From Alteromonas hispanica (GTDB lineage: Bacteria; Pseudomonadota; Gammaproteobacteria; Enterobacterales; Alteromonadaceae): a stretch of DNA of 64,000 nt. The notes under the pieces are model-generated. The model was given only the letters and a program-made list of their open reading frames with translations. It had not been told where the DNA came from and did no database searches. Where the stretch lies: NCBI RefSeq assembly GCF_010500915.1, contig NZ_JAAAWP010000008.1, positions 144,824 through 208,823 of the forward strand. The letters run 5' to 3'. The position numbers and the translations under genes were made by a program. Shown here piece by piece: positions 26,297 through 35,463 of this stretch; position 1 is the first letter of the stretch; every line of letters starts with the position of its first letter.

Positions 26297-26525
26297 GGCA
26301 AAAAGAAGCAAAAACTTTGCCCACGGAGTTGGAACTTTTGAAACTCACTATTGCCCGAGCTTGTGCAACTAGTCATAAATGCAATTAGTTGAAGTTCAAC
26401 TGGCAAAGACACTGTTGCCAACAATTGGTTAGGTGGTTTGTATTTAAAACCAGGTGTTTAACCAGGTATTTAAATAGTACAGCTCGCCTGGCCAGTTGAC
26501 ATTCACGAAATGACAAGGAGCTTTA

Positions 26526-26984
26526 ATGAAGCTTATTAAGACAACACTGCTCACCGCCGCCTTAACCGCAGGACTAAGCACAGGTGCAGCTGTAGCACAG
26601 GAAACAAATACACAAGCTCAAAATTCCCAATCCCCAAATTCACAATCAAGCAGTGCACAAGAAACACCCAACACCACAAAACAGGTGCAAATTTCTGAAA
26701 AGCAGGTCGACCAGTTTGTTGATGCCTATTTAACGGTTCAGTTAATAGGCCAGAAGTATCAGGCAGAAATTCAGGCTGCTGGCGATCAGGCTTAAGCCAA
26801 AGATCTTCAGCAAGAAGCGAGAGAAAAAATGCAAACCGCCATTTCAGACAGCGGCATAGCAATGCAGAAATATCGTGAGATCTCCATTGCGGCTAATCAA
26901 AATGAATCGTTACGAGGCCGCATTTCTGAAAAGCTTACCATAGAGCTAGAGTCGCGTAAGCAGGCTCAGAACGTCGACAGCTAA
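26526..26984 (+). pseudogene. DUF4168-like exported protein interrupted by an in-frame TAA
   Basis: The first 89 codons give a signal peptide (cleavage near AVAQE, residue 25), a Gln/Asn/Ser-rich linker and the start of a helical domain (VQISEKQVDQFVDAYLTVQLI). A TAA at 26793-26795 then stops the frame. The same frame continues for 62 more codons (AKDLQQEAREKMQTAI..., ending KQAQNVDS) with family-like content, including the segment SGIAMQKYREISIAA expected of DUF4168 proteins. One base change from CAA or GAA would restore a 152-residue protein. Either a recent nonsense mutation, a sequencing error, or, less likely, read-through. Function of the family is not known. Confidence 0.75.
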
Positions 26985-27011
26985 GTCGCAACGTTTTCAC
27001 GTATTTTCAAT

Positions 27012-27041
27012 AAAACGCTGCGTTAATATGCAGCGTTTTTT
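27012..27041 (+). terminator. Strong terminator before gcvT
   Basis: A perfect 10-bp stem AAAACGCTGC, 8-base loop, GCAGCGTTTT, with six T in total at its end. It closes the DUF4168-like gene 28 bases after the distal stop, which suggests the full-length frame is the original gene unit. Confidence 0.85.
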
Positions 27042-27247
27042 ATTCTGCTGCTATCATGAAGCGTGAACGATGAACCATTCTTTAACATCAAGCTCTCTAA
27101 CCCTCTTTTCAACATAACGTTTTCTGATGTTACTTAGTAACTACATTAACTTTTTAAATGTAGTGATAAGAATTATCAATTTGTTGCGTGATTGTTACCT
27201 AACTATACTCAATGTCGTTTTCTATCTTTCAACAAGAGTAAAGTGGA
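27042..27247. other. gcvT leader and promoter region
   Basis: About 200 bases, AT-rich, upstream of the glycine cleavage operon. I looked for the paired aptamer signatures of a glycine riboswitch and did not find them. No clear regulator site was recognised. AAGTGGA before the gcvT ATG is the ribosome site. Confidence 0.5.
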
Positions 27248-28327
27248 ATGTCTAACACCACCGCCCTACATGCGAAGCACCTAGAAGCTGGTGCCAAAAT
27301 GGTCGACTTCTTTGGCTGGGATATGCCAATTAATTATGGTTCTCAAATTGAAGAGCATCATGCTGTGCGCCAAGACGCCGGTATGTTTGATGTATCTCAC
27401 ATGACCATTGTTGATGTTACAGGCCCGCAGGCAAAAGCGTACCTTCAATACCTATTGGCAAACGACGTTGCTAAGCTAAAAGATAAAGGCAAAGCCCTTT
27501 ACAGCGGTATGTTGAACGAAGAGGGTGGGGTTGTTGATGACCTTATCGTGTATCACTTTGACGAAACTAATTACCGCTTAGTGGTTAATTCAGCCACTCG
27601 TGAAAAAGACATGAACTGGCTAATGAGCAAAGCCGAAGGTTTTGACGTAACCATTACCGAGCGTTCTGAGTTCGCGATGATTGCAGTGCAAGGCCCCAAT
27701 GCAAAAGAAAAAGCGGCAACGCTTTTCAGTGCGGCGCAAAAAGAAGCAGTAGCCGGTATGAAGCCGTTCTTTGGCGTACAAGCTGAAGACCTTTTCATTG
27801 CAACAACAGGCTACACCGGTGAAGCGGGCTACGAAATTATGGTGCCAACGGCGCAAGCAGCAAGCTTCTGGCAAAGCTTGTTAGACGCAGGCGTTAAGCC
27901 GTGCGGTCTAGGCGCACGAGATACATTGCGCTTAGAAGCAGGTATGAACCTTTACGGCCAAGATATGGATGAAACTATATCGCCACTGGCGGCTAACATG
28001 GGTTGGACAATTACTTGGGAGCCAGCAGACAGAGACTTCGTTGGCAGAAAAGCCCTTGAGGCACTGCGCGAAACAGGCACCGACAAGCTGGTTGGCTTAG
28101 TAATGACTGAAAAAGGCGTATTGCGTCATGGTCTTAAAGTAAAAACAGACAACGGCGAAGGCGTAATTACTTCAGGCACGTTTTCTCCAACACTTGGGCA
28201 CTCCATAGCAATGGCGCGAGTACCTAGTGATGTGGGTGACACAGTAGAAGTGGAAATGCGCAAAAAGTGGGTTACAGTAAAAGTGGTTAAGCCCTCCTTT
28301 GTTCGCAATGGAAAAAGTGTTTTATAA
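27248..28327 (+). CDS. gcvT: Glycine cleavage system T protein (aminomethyltransferase)
   Basis: GcvT transfers the methylene unit from the aminomethyl-lipoyl arm of GcvH to tetrahydrofolate, giving 5,10-methylene-THF and ammonia. The product of 359 residues has [14 protein letters not shown] and AGMFDVSHM at the N-terminus, [10 protein letters not shown] centrally and [20 protein letters not shown] with the invariant Asp, all typical. Usual length. It starts the gcvTHP operon, 48 bases before gcvH. It connects with fau, also in the one-carbon pool, only by pathway. Confidence 0.97.
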   Translation: MSNTTALHAKHLEAGAKMVDFFGWDMPINYGSQIEEHHAVRQDAGMFDVSHMTIVDVTGPQAKAYLQYLLANDVAKLKDKGKALYSGMLNEEGGVVDDLIVYHFDETNYRLVVNSATREKDMNWLMSKAEGFDVTITERSEFAMIAVQGPNAKEKAATLFSAAQKEAVAGMKPFFGVQAEDLFIATTGYTGEAGYEIMVPTAQAASFWQSLLDAGVKPCGLGARDTLRLEAGMNLYGQDMDETISPLAANMGWTITWEPADRDFVGRKALEALRETGTDKLVGLVMTEKGVLRHGLKVKTDNGEGVITSGTFSPTLGHSIAMARVPSDVGDTVEVEMRKKWVTVKVVKPSFVRNGKSVL

Positions 28328-28375
28328 GTTTACGTCTCAAGTTTGTAAAATTGACAAAGATTAACAGGAACGATT

Positions 28376-28765
28376 ATGAGCAACATCCCAACTGATTTAC
28401 GTTATGCCGCTACCCACGAATGGGTTCGCTCTGAAGGCGACGGTGTTTTTACTGTAGGTATTTCTGAACACGCACAAGGTTTACTTGGCGATATGGTTTT
28501 CGTTGAACTACCAGACGTAGGTGACGCGGTAACTACTGGCGACGACGTGTGTGTTGCTGAGTCGGTTAAAGCGGCCTCTGACGTTTACACGCCAATCACT
28601 GGTGAAGTAATCGCAATCAACGAAGACCTAGAAGACTCGCCAGAGCTAGTAAACTCTGACCCATACGGCGAAGGCTGGATGTTCAAGATTAAAGCGGAAG
28701 ACCCTGCAGAAGTAGAAGGCTTGCTTGACGCAGAAGGTTATGAAAACAGCATTGACGAAGAGTAA
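28376..28765 (+). CDS. gcvH: Glycine cleavage system H protein (lipoyl carrier)
   Basis: A 129-residue lipoyl-domain protein that shuttles the aminomethyl group between GcvP and GcvT. The lipoylated lysine is Lys65 in [37 protein letters not shown] and the C-terminal [10 protein letters not shown] are family signatures. It lies between gcvT and gcvP, and a strong hairpin follows, which may lower gcvP expression relative to gcvH. Confidence 0.97.
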   Translation: MSNIPTDLRYAATHEWVRSEGDGVFTVGISEHAQGLLGDMVFVELPDVGDAVTTGDDVCVAESVKAASDVYTPITGEVIAINEDLEDSPELVNSDPYGEGWMFKIKAEDPAEVEGLLDAEGYENSIDEE

Positions 28766-28796
28766 TTTGTTACGCTGATAGAAAGATACACAGTTG

Positions 28797-28830
28797 AAAA
28801 AGGGGCATGAATATTATTCAGCCCCTTTTT
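28797..28830 (+). terminator. Terminator between gcvH and gcvP
   Basis: A 10-bp stem AAAAAGGGGC/GCCCCTTTTT, extended inward by TGAAT/ATTCA after a one-base bulge, ending in T5. The hairpin is strong and lies within an otherwise single operon, so gcvP either has its own promoter or is expressed by partial read-through. Confidence 0.85.
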
Positions 28831-28886
28831 AACTTTTAGATTTAACGACGCCCTTGCGGCAACCATTAAGAGTGCTTAACAACGTT

Positions 28887-31796
28887 ATGTCGAATACTTC
28901 TCCTACATTAGCTCAACTAGAGCAAAAAGATACGTTTATCCGCCGTCATATTGGCCCGGGTAAAGGCGAAATTGAAGAAATGCTGTCTGCCATTGGTGCT
29001 AGCTCATTAGATGATTTAATTGAGCAAACCGTACCGGCAGGTATTGCGCTACCAGAACCGTTAAAATGCGGCGAAGGTGCGACAGAAGTTGAAGCATTAA
29101 GTGAATTAAAAGCGGTTGCGGCGAAAAACAAAATTAATCGTTCGTTTATCGGAATGGGCTACTACGATACCCACGTACCGAACGTAATTTTGCGTAACGT
29201 GTTAGAAAACCCAGGTTGGTACACGGCGTACACCCCTTATCAGCCAGAGATTGCGCAAGGTCGTTTAGAAGCTATTTTGAACTTCCAGCAAGTGACCATC
29301 GATTTAACCGGTCTTGAGCTGGCATCAGCATCATTACTAGATGAGAGCACCGCGGCAGCCGAGGCTATGGGCCTTGCCAAGCGAGTTTCGAAAAACAAAA
29401 AAGCAAACATCTTTTTTGTGTCTGACGATGTGCACCCACAAACACTAGATGTAGTAAAAACTCGCGCCGAGATGTTTGGTTTTGAAATTGTTACTGGCCC
29501 TGCAGAAGAAGCCGCAGAGCACGACGTGTTCGGTGCGCTTTTACAATACCCAACCAGCACGGGCGAAATTAAAGATATTTCTGACATCATTGCAGCAGTG
29601 CAAGCGAAAAAAGGCATTGCGGCTGTAGCGGCAGACCTAATGAGCTTAGTAATGCTTAAGTCGCCTGGCGAGCTAGGTGCCGATGTAGCATTAGGCAGTG
29701 CGCAGCGCTTTGGTGTACCAATGGGTTATGGCGGCCCACACGCGGCTTTCTTTGCAACCCGCGAAAGTTTCAAGCGTTCATTGCCAGGACGTATTATTGG
29801 CGTAAGTAAAGATACACGTGACCGCCCAGCACTACGTATGGCACTGCAAACTCGCGAGCAGCACATTCGCCGCGAAAAAGCGAACTCGAACATTTGTACC
29901 GCGCAAGTGCTACTTGCCAACATGGCGAGCTTTTACGCCGTATATCACGGCCCGCAGGGCTTAAAAACTATTGCCGAGCGTATTCACCGTTTCGCCGATA
30001 TTCTTGCAACCGGCTTAACACTTAAAGGTACCAGCAAAGGCGTGGCGCTTAAGCATAGCACGTACTTCGACACACTCACTGTATTGGTTGAAAATAAAGA
30101 AGACGTACTTGCTAAAGCTTATGCGAAAGGTATGAACCTTCGTGCGGACCTAGAAGGCGCGGTAGGCGTAGCGTTAGACGAAACCACTACTCGCGAAGAT
30201 ATTTTAGCGTTATTCGATGTTATCTTAGGCGATAACCACGGATTAAGTGTTGAAGACCTAGACGCAGAAGTGACGACACAAGCCGTTAAGTCCATTCCAG
30301 AAGAGTTAGTTCGTACTAGCGACATTTTAACTCATGAAGTGTTCAACAAGTATCACTCTGAAACTGAAATGCTGCGTTATATCAAAAGCCTTGAAAACAA
30401 AGATTTGGCATTAAACCACTCTATGATTTCATTGGGCTCTTGCACCATGAAGCTAAACGCAACGGCAGAAATGATACCCGTAACCTGGGCTGAATTTGGG
30501 CAATTGCACCCGTTCGCGCCACTTGATCAAGCCGTAGGCTATCAAGAAATGATTGCAGAATTGGCCGAGTGGCTAATAGATGTAACGGGTTACGACGCAC
30601 TTTCTATGCAGCCTAACTCAGGTGCACAGGGCGAGTATGCTGGCCTATTAGCTATTCAGCGCTACCACGAAAGCCGTGGCGACAGTCACAGAAACGTATG
30701 CTTAATTCCAAGCTCTGCTCACGGTACTAACCCAGCTTCGGCGCAAATGGTTAGCTTAAAAGTAGTGGTAGTAGCCTGTGATTCAAATGGTAACGTAGAC
30801 CTTAACGACCTTCGCAAAAAAGCGGAAGAAGTGGGCGACAACCTATCATGCGCGATGATCACGTACCCATCTACTCACGGTGTTTACGAAGAAACGGTGA
30901 AAGAAATATGCGATATCGTTCACGAGCACGGCGGCCAGGTTTATATGGACGGCGCTAACATGAACGCGCAGGTGGGCATTACATCACCAGGCTTCATTGG
31001 CTCAGACGTATCGCACCTTAACTTGCACAAAACATTCTGTATTCCACACGGTGGTGGCGGCCCAGGTATGGGACCAATTGGCGTAAAATCGCACCTTGCA
31101 CCGTTTTTACCTAATCACACCGTGATAAACGCAGAAACAGCGGGTAAAGACTGCGGCGCGGTAAGTGGTGCGCCATGGGGCAGTGCGTCTATTTTGCCTA
31201 TTAGCTACATGTACATCAAAATGATGGGAAGCGAAGGCCTACGCCGTGCAACGGAAGTGGCTATTCTTAACGCGAACTACGTGGCTAAGAAGCTGGAAGG
31301 GCACTTTGAAATACTTTACAAAGGCAACAACGACCGTGTAGCCCACGAATGTATTATCGACCTTCGCCCACTAAAAGAAGCCAGTGGCGTAACCGAGCTA
31401 GACATTGCTAAGCGCCTAAACGACTACGGTTTCCACTCACCAACAATGAGCTTCCCAGTGGCAGGCACACTAATGGTAGAGCCAACCGAGTCTGAGGCGA
31501 AATACGAGCTAGATCGTTTCATTAACGCCATGATAAGCATTCGCCAAGAAATAGCGAAAGTGGAAAGCGGCGAGTGGGATGCAACAGACAACCCGCTTCA
31601 CAATGCACCGCACACGCTAGCAGACATCTGTGACAGTAACTGGAACCGCAGCTACGACCGCATGCTAGCAGCGTACCCTGCACCAGAAGTACACAGAAAC
31701 AAATTTTGGCCAACGGTTAACCGTATCGATGACGTATACGGCGACCGGAACTTAATTTGTTCTTGCCCAAGTATAGAGAGTTATATTGAGGGGTAG
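28887..31796 (+). CDS. gcvP: Glycine dehydrogenase (decarboxylating), P protein
   Basis: A PLP enzyme that decarboxylates glycine and loads the aminomethyl group on GcvH. It is a single-chain P protein of about 969 residues, as in enterobacteria, with strong similarity to E. coli GcvP throughout. FIRRHIGP occurs near the start, IGMGYYDT and [21 protein letters not shown] follow, and the PLP lysine is in [21 protein letters not shown]. The frame opens at a TTG (28854), but the ATG at 28887 ([12 protein letters not shown]) fits the family start. Its ribosome site is weak. Confidence 0.96.
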   Translation: MSNTSPTLAQLEQKDTFIRRHIGPGKGEIEEMLSAIGASSLDDLIEQTVPAGIALPEPLKCGEGATEVEALSELKAVAAKNKINRSFIGMGYYDTHVPNVILRNVLENPGWYTAYTPYQPEIAQGRLEAILNFQQVTIDLTGLELASASLLDESTAAAEAMGLAKRVSKNKKANIFFVSDDVHPQTLDVVKTRAEMFGFEIVTGPAEEAAEHDVFGALLQYPTSTGEIKDISDIIAAVQAKKGIAAVAADLMSLVMLKSPGELGADVALGSAQRFGVPMGYGGPHAAFFATRESFKRSLPGRIIGVSKDTRDRPALRMALQTREQHIRREKANSNICTAQVLLANMASFYAVYHGPQGLKTIAERIHRFADILATGLTLKGTSKGVALKHSTYFDTLTVLVENKEDVLAKAYAKGMNLRADLEGAVGVALDETTTREDILALFDVILGDNHGLSVEDLDAEVTTQAVKSIPEELVRTSDILTHEVFNKYHSETEMLRYIKSLENKDLALNHSMISLGSCTMKLNATAEMIPVTWAEFGQLHPFAPLDQAVGYQEMIAELAEWLIDVTGYDALSMQPNSGAQGEYAGLLAIQRYHESRGDSHRNVCLIPSSAHGTNPASAQMVSLKVVVVACDSNGNVDLNDLRKKAEEVGDNLSCAMITYPSTHGVYEETVKEICDIVHEHGGQVYMDGANMNAQVGITSPGFIGSDVSHLNLHKTFCIPHGGGGPGMGPIGVKSHLAPFLPNHTVINAETAGKDCGAVSGAPWGSASILPISYMYIKMMGSEGLRRATEVAILNANYVAKKLEGHFEILYKGNNDRVAHECIIDLRPLKEASGVTELDIAKRLNDYGFHSPTMSFPVAGTLMVEPTESEAKYELDRFINAMISIRQEIAKVESGEWDATDNPLHNAPHTLADICDSNWNRSYDRMLAAYPAPEVHRNKFWPTVNRIDDVYGDRNLICSCPSIESYIEG

Positions 31797-31883
31797 GTTG
31801 GTTGACTAACTGCAATTAAAATTGTGAATGCGACAATTAAGTTTTTGAATGCAATTAAGATTGTGAATAGCTAGATATGAAAT

Positions 31884-31912
31884 AGGTGAACCAGAAATGG
31901 TTCGCCTTTTTT
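31884..31912 (+). terminator. Terminator after gcvP
   Basis: Stem AGGTGAACCA, loop GAAA, TGGTTCGCCT (one G-U pair), followed by six T. It ends the gcv operon and lies just before the convergent accessory island. Confidence 0.85.
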
Positions 31913-31942
31913 ATGTATTAAATAGATTAGGCTTGACTTCAA

Positions 31943-34156
31943 CTAAATCAGACAGTCTGTTTGTGTTTTAATTTTTTTTAACCAAGCTTCGGTATTGGTC
32001 ATGTCAAAAGCTTTTGCTCCATATCCTATGGATAGAGTGCTTTCTGGCAAAAATTCATCAAATTTCTCGATACGTTTTTCCAATACTTGTTGTGCTAGTT
32101 CTGTTTCTGTTGGAAGTTCCATTGAAGCAAGTTTGAGCAATGTCGAGCGAACACTTTCTAATGACGCTTTTTCTACTTCTATGACTCCTGCATATGCGCC
32201 AGCTTCAAACCCATGTTGGATTAGCAAGGCGACAATTGTATTTACTACTTTGTCGCCAAGCCATGGGAATATATAAGTAGTATTGCCAGCCTGGAGCAGT
32301 GGTTCTCTAGAGAGCTTTGCACCTTCGAAATATCGTACGCTTTCACCAAACAGTTCTCGTGCAGCTGAATCAGCGAAGTCGACTTTCTGATCCCCCACAG
32401 AAATTTTGTAGTCACCGTCTTTTAATATTTGGAACATCTCTTGCCGGACAACATCATGTATGTTCAAGCCAGCACCACCAAATTTAGGTGGCTTGCCACC
32501 TTTTGCATGCTCCACATAAATAACTTTCTTTTCGCTATCTATGTCGTTTACTTTCCAACGTTTTCCACCGAAAACAATATGCTGCCCTTCTAATACCAAT
32601 GAATCTACAGGAAGCGTTCCGAGTGATTTTGTTCCGCGTACAATTCGGAATTCCTCGGGCGTTTTAAAAACAGCATAGAACGAGTAATGGCTTGTCAGCT
32701 TTTCTCCCAAAAGGCCAAGCACTAATTCACCACTACCTAACTGAGTTATGAGTTCTTTTTTGCCCATGTGGACAAGTAGTGCTTTGAAGTTTTCAACATT
32801 AACGTTTTGAAAAGGACCATCTTTACAGAGCAAACTAAATAATTGTTCTGGTCTAATTCCTCCCCATTGTGCAGTAACCGCAAGTACTTGATGAAGGAGT
32901 GTTGAGAAGTGATAAAGTGATGTATCAGCTGGTTCATACCATTTACTGCCGATAAGAAGTCTGATCATGGCCAGAGACTGAATAAGCTCCAGTCTCAGCT
33001 TGTCGATGACGCTAGAGTCTTTTGTCAATTCAGCTTCAGCGATGAGCATTCGCAATATTGAGGCTCCACCTCGTCTTCCTGAGCGTCCCATTCTTTGACG
33101 TAAACTTGAAATAGAATGGGGGGCTGTTACTTGAATTACTGAGTTTACTTTGCCGATATCAATGCCTAGTTCAAGAGTCATTGTGCAAATCGCTGTGGTA
33201 GGATAATGCTCTTGTTGCAATCGCTTTTCTAAGCTTTCTCGAAGATCTTTAGATAGCGAACCATGGTGAGGAAAAAATTCATTCGGTACAATTTTTTCTT
33301 CACAGAAGTCAGATAGTGTAGCCGCAATGTTTTCTGTACGGCTTCTACTATTTGCAAACACAAGGTGATTTCCACCTCGACAAAATTTAAATAAATCTTG
33401 GCAAATCGTATATTCGGCATCATTGGAAGACTCAGTTGCTAAGTTAGCAGGGTTTACATACCCTTTTACCTGAACCTTCAAGGTGGATGTCGAATGTGTA
33501 TCTTTGACGATCTTGCAAGGTAAAGAGCGATTAGGGCGAAGTGATAGAGGTACTTTCTCTAACTCACCAAGCGTTGCACTCAAAGCTACCCTCGGGATTG
33601 GTGTTTCTAGTCTTCCAATAAGATGTTCTAGTCGATGAAGCAAAGAGAGTAAGTGATGGCCGCGCTCAGAACCAATAAAGGCATGAAACTCGTCAATAAC
33701 GATATATTTCAAATTAGAGAATGCAGCTCTTATCCAGTCTGAGTCTCTGATGAGTAATGACTCCAATGACTCAGGTGTTATTAACACGACACCAGATGGC
33801 GATGCTTTTAATTTCTTCTTTCGGCCCTTTGAGCTATCACCATGCCAGGGCGTAACCGGTATTTCTAACAGGTCAGACAGACTTTCTAAGCGCCTATCTT
33901 GGTCATTTATAAGGGCTTTTAGAGGGCTAACGTAAAGGATCCCTACACCTGTTTCCTGAACTGCGATTGCGCTGAGCGCAGGCAAGAAAAATGCTTCTGT
34001 CTTTCCTGCTGCGGTTGAAGCGCTGATCAGTACATCTGTCTTTTCAGACAATATAGGTTCAATAGCAAGGCATTGTATTTCTCGTAAGCCAGTCCAGCCT
34101 TGTTTGAATATCCAGCGCTGAACCCGATGGTCTAATTTTTCATGCTCATGAATCAT
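31943..34156 (-). CDS. sngC: Lhr-like superfamily 2 helicase (Shango SngC-like)
   Basis: 737 residues, a DEAD/DEAH-type helicase of the Lhr/BrxHI group. Visible motifs: Q-like REIQCLAIEP, Walker A in SASTAAGKTEAF, motif Ib region ITPESLESLL, motif II as DEFH, SATL, then the second RecA domain with TLELGIDIGKVNSVIQ and QRMGRSGRRGG. A C-terminal region of about 350 residues follows, with no clear catalytic signature. Its ATG overlaps the stop of the ATPase gene by 4 bases. With the two upstream genes it gives the TerB/ATPase/helicase composition described for the Shango anti-phage system. Alternative: a BREX-associated BrxHI, but no BREX core genes are present. Confidence 0.82.
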   Translation of the reverse strand: MIHEHEKLDHRVQRWIFKQGWTGLREIQCLAIEPILSEKTDVLISASTAAGKTEAFFLPALSAIAVQETGVGILYVSPLKALINDQDRRLESLSDLLEIPVTPWHGDSSKGRKKKLKASPSGVVLITPESLESLLIRDSDWIRAAFSNLKYIVIDEFHAFIGSERGHHLLSLLHRLEHLIGRLETPIPRVALSATLGELEKVPLSLRPNRSLPCKIVKDTHSTSTLKVQVKGYVNPANLATESSNDAEYTICQDLFKFCRGGNHLVFANSRSRTENIAATLSDFCEEKIVPNEFFPHHGSLSKDLRESLEKRLQQEHYPTTAICTMTLELGIDIGKVNSVIQVTAPHSISSLRQRMGRSGRRGGASILRMLIAEAELTKDSSVIDKLRLELIQSLAMIRLLIGSKWYEPADTSLYHFSTLLHQVLAVTAQWGGIRPEQLFSLLCKDGPFQNVNVENFKALLVHMGKKELITQLGSGELVLGLLGEKLTSHYSFYAVFKTPEEFRIVRGTKSLGTLPVDSLVLEGQHIVFGGKRWKVNDIDSEKKVIYVEHAKGGKPPKFGGAGLNIHDVVRQEMFQILKDGDYKISVGDQKVDFADSAARELFGESVRYFEGAKLSREPLLQAGNTTYIFPWLGDKVVNTIVALLIQHGFEAGAYAGVIEVEKASLESVRSTLLKLASMELPTETELAQQVLEKRIEKFDEFLPESTLSIGYGAKAFDMTNTEAWLKKIKTQTDCLI

Positions 34157-35460
34157 AGTTTGAAGTCAGCGAATCCATCTTCATTGCCCTCTGTTTCGAG
34201 TTCAACATCGGAAGGTTTATCTTCATTAATTGCTACTGATGAGATTAGACTATGCCATGAAATTTGCGGGTTTTGGTCGATTACCGCGAGCATGTCTAAA
34301 AATGCTTTAATGGTGTTACGTGGCGTTCTAAAATACGCATCCCCTATAGTTTGGCTGCAATGTTGTAAGAACGCTTTGAGAGATTCGTCTGGAACCAAGT
34401 ACTTCGCTTCGTCACCTTCAGCATACACATGACGCAAGTTTTTAAGCAAAATATAAAGTTCTTCAGGGGTTAAGCTAGCGAGATGTAGCGCTGGTGACGA
34501 ATAATCAATCACGCCCGCTTGTTTAGCAAAGCTGTTATCTGCCAATCTAGATTGAAGTGCTTCATAGCTATACAAGCCTTTACGTGGATCTAACAGAAAC
34601 TCAGGGGTTCCGCCGAGAAGGAAGCCCAAATGCTCAGCGCTTCCTTGCAAGCAATCGTTTAGAATTCGGAGTATTTGTTCATAGTTAGAAGTTCTTGCTG
34701 TAGTGTTGTTTAACTTATACAGATTTACCATCTCGTCTAAGTTAACTAGAAGCCCTTGATAGCCAGCTTGTCTGACAAATAAACTCATTAATTTCAGCGC
34801 ATCATAAAAAGATGTATCCGAAATAATTGTTCGAACTCCTAGATCATTTCGGGCATCAGTTTTAGTTGAATACTCTGCTCGTAACCATTTTATGGCGTTA
34901 GCTTTTAATATCTCATCATCTTTCTCATGACCTATCCAATAAGCCTCAATAACTTTAGCAAAATCATAACCGCCAACGAGTTCAGAAAGTGACGCTAATT
35001 TTTCATGGATAATTGAATTTATACTTTTTCCTGAAGTATCAGCTTCTTTAATCGCTTCTGTGATGAACTTTTCAACTACACTGGTTAAAGCATTACCATC
35101 AGGTTTGTTGCGAGTCGCCATGTTACGCATTAGCTCAGAGTAAAGGTTTCTAGCTTGACCAGCCGATGCATGAATACGTCTATCAGGAGATAAGTCTGCA
35201 TTGACGGTTACAAGCTTATTCTCTAGAGCAATAGCACGTACAACACTTAAAAAGAATGTTTTACCAGAACCATAGTCGCCGATAATGAGCCTGAAAGCTG
35301 AACCTCCATCTGAGATCCGATTAATGTCTTTGATCAGAGCTTTTAATTCATTTACTCGACCAACTTGGATATGCTGGATTCCAATCTTAGGAGTCACACC
35401 TGACTTCAGAGATTGGATAATTGCATCCCTTTCTTTAGCTCGTATTCTTTTTGCAACCAT
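34153..35460 (-). CDS. sngB: BrxD-like P-loop ATPase, DUF2791 family (Shango SngB-like)
   Basis: A 435-residue AAA-like ATPase. Walker A is IIGDYGSGKTFF near residue 60-71 and Walker B is GLLVNLDEMVNL near residue 237-247. The N-terminal VGRVNELKALIKDINRISDGGSAFRLI arrangement and RTPRNTIKAFLDML near the C-terminus resemble the BrxD/DUF2791 family used in phage defence. It is 3 bases downstream of the TerB gene and overlaps the helicase, so the three are one transcript. In the Shango model it would be the ATPase working with the helicase; the mechanism is not settled. Confidence 0.82.
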   Translation of the reverse strand: MVAKRIRAKERDAIIQSLKSGVTPKIGIQHIQVGRVNELKALIKDINRISDGGSAFRLIIGDYGSGKTFFLSVVRAIALENKLVTVNADLSPDRRIHASAGQARNLYSELMRNMATRNKPDGNALTSVVEKFITEAIKEADTSGKSINSIIHEKLASLSELVGGYDFAKVIEAYWIGHEKDDEILKANAIKWLRAEYSTKTDARNDLGVRTIISDTSFYDALKLMSLFVRQAGYQGLLVNLDEMVNLYKLNNTTARTSNYEQILRILNDCLQGSAEHLGFLLGGTPEFLLDPRKGLYSYEALQSRLADNSFAKQAGVIDYSSPALHLASLTPEELYILLKNLRHVYAEGDEAKYLVPDESLKAFLQHCSQTIGDAYFRTPRNTIKAFLDMLAVIDQNPQISWHSLISSVAINEDKPSDVELETEGNEDGFADFKL

Positions 35461-35463
35461 TGT

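Noticed and set aside
26793..26795. Selenocysteine or pyrrolysine recoding at the in-frame stops
   Set aside because: Stops are TAA, TAG and TAA; selenocysteine needs TGA plus SECIS, and there is no sign of pyrrolysine genes.
27042..27247. Glycine riboswitch before gcvT
   Set aside because: The leader is only about 200 bases and lacks the paired glycine aptamer signatures; I saw no ligand-binding core.
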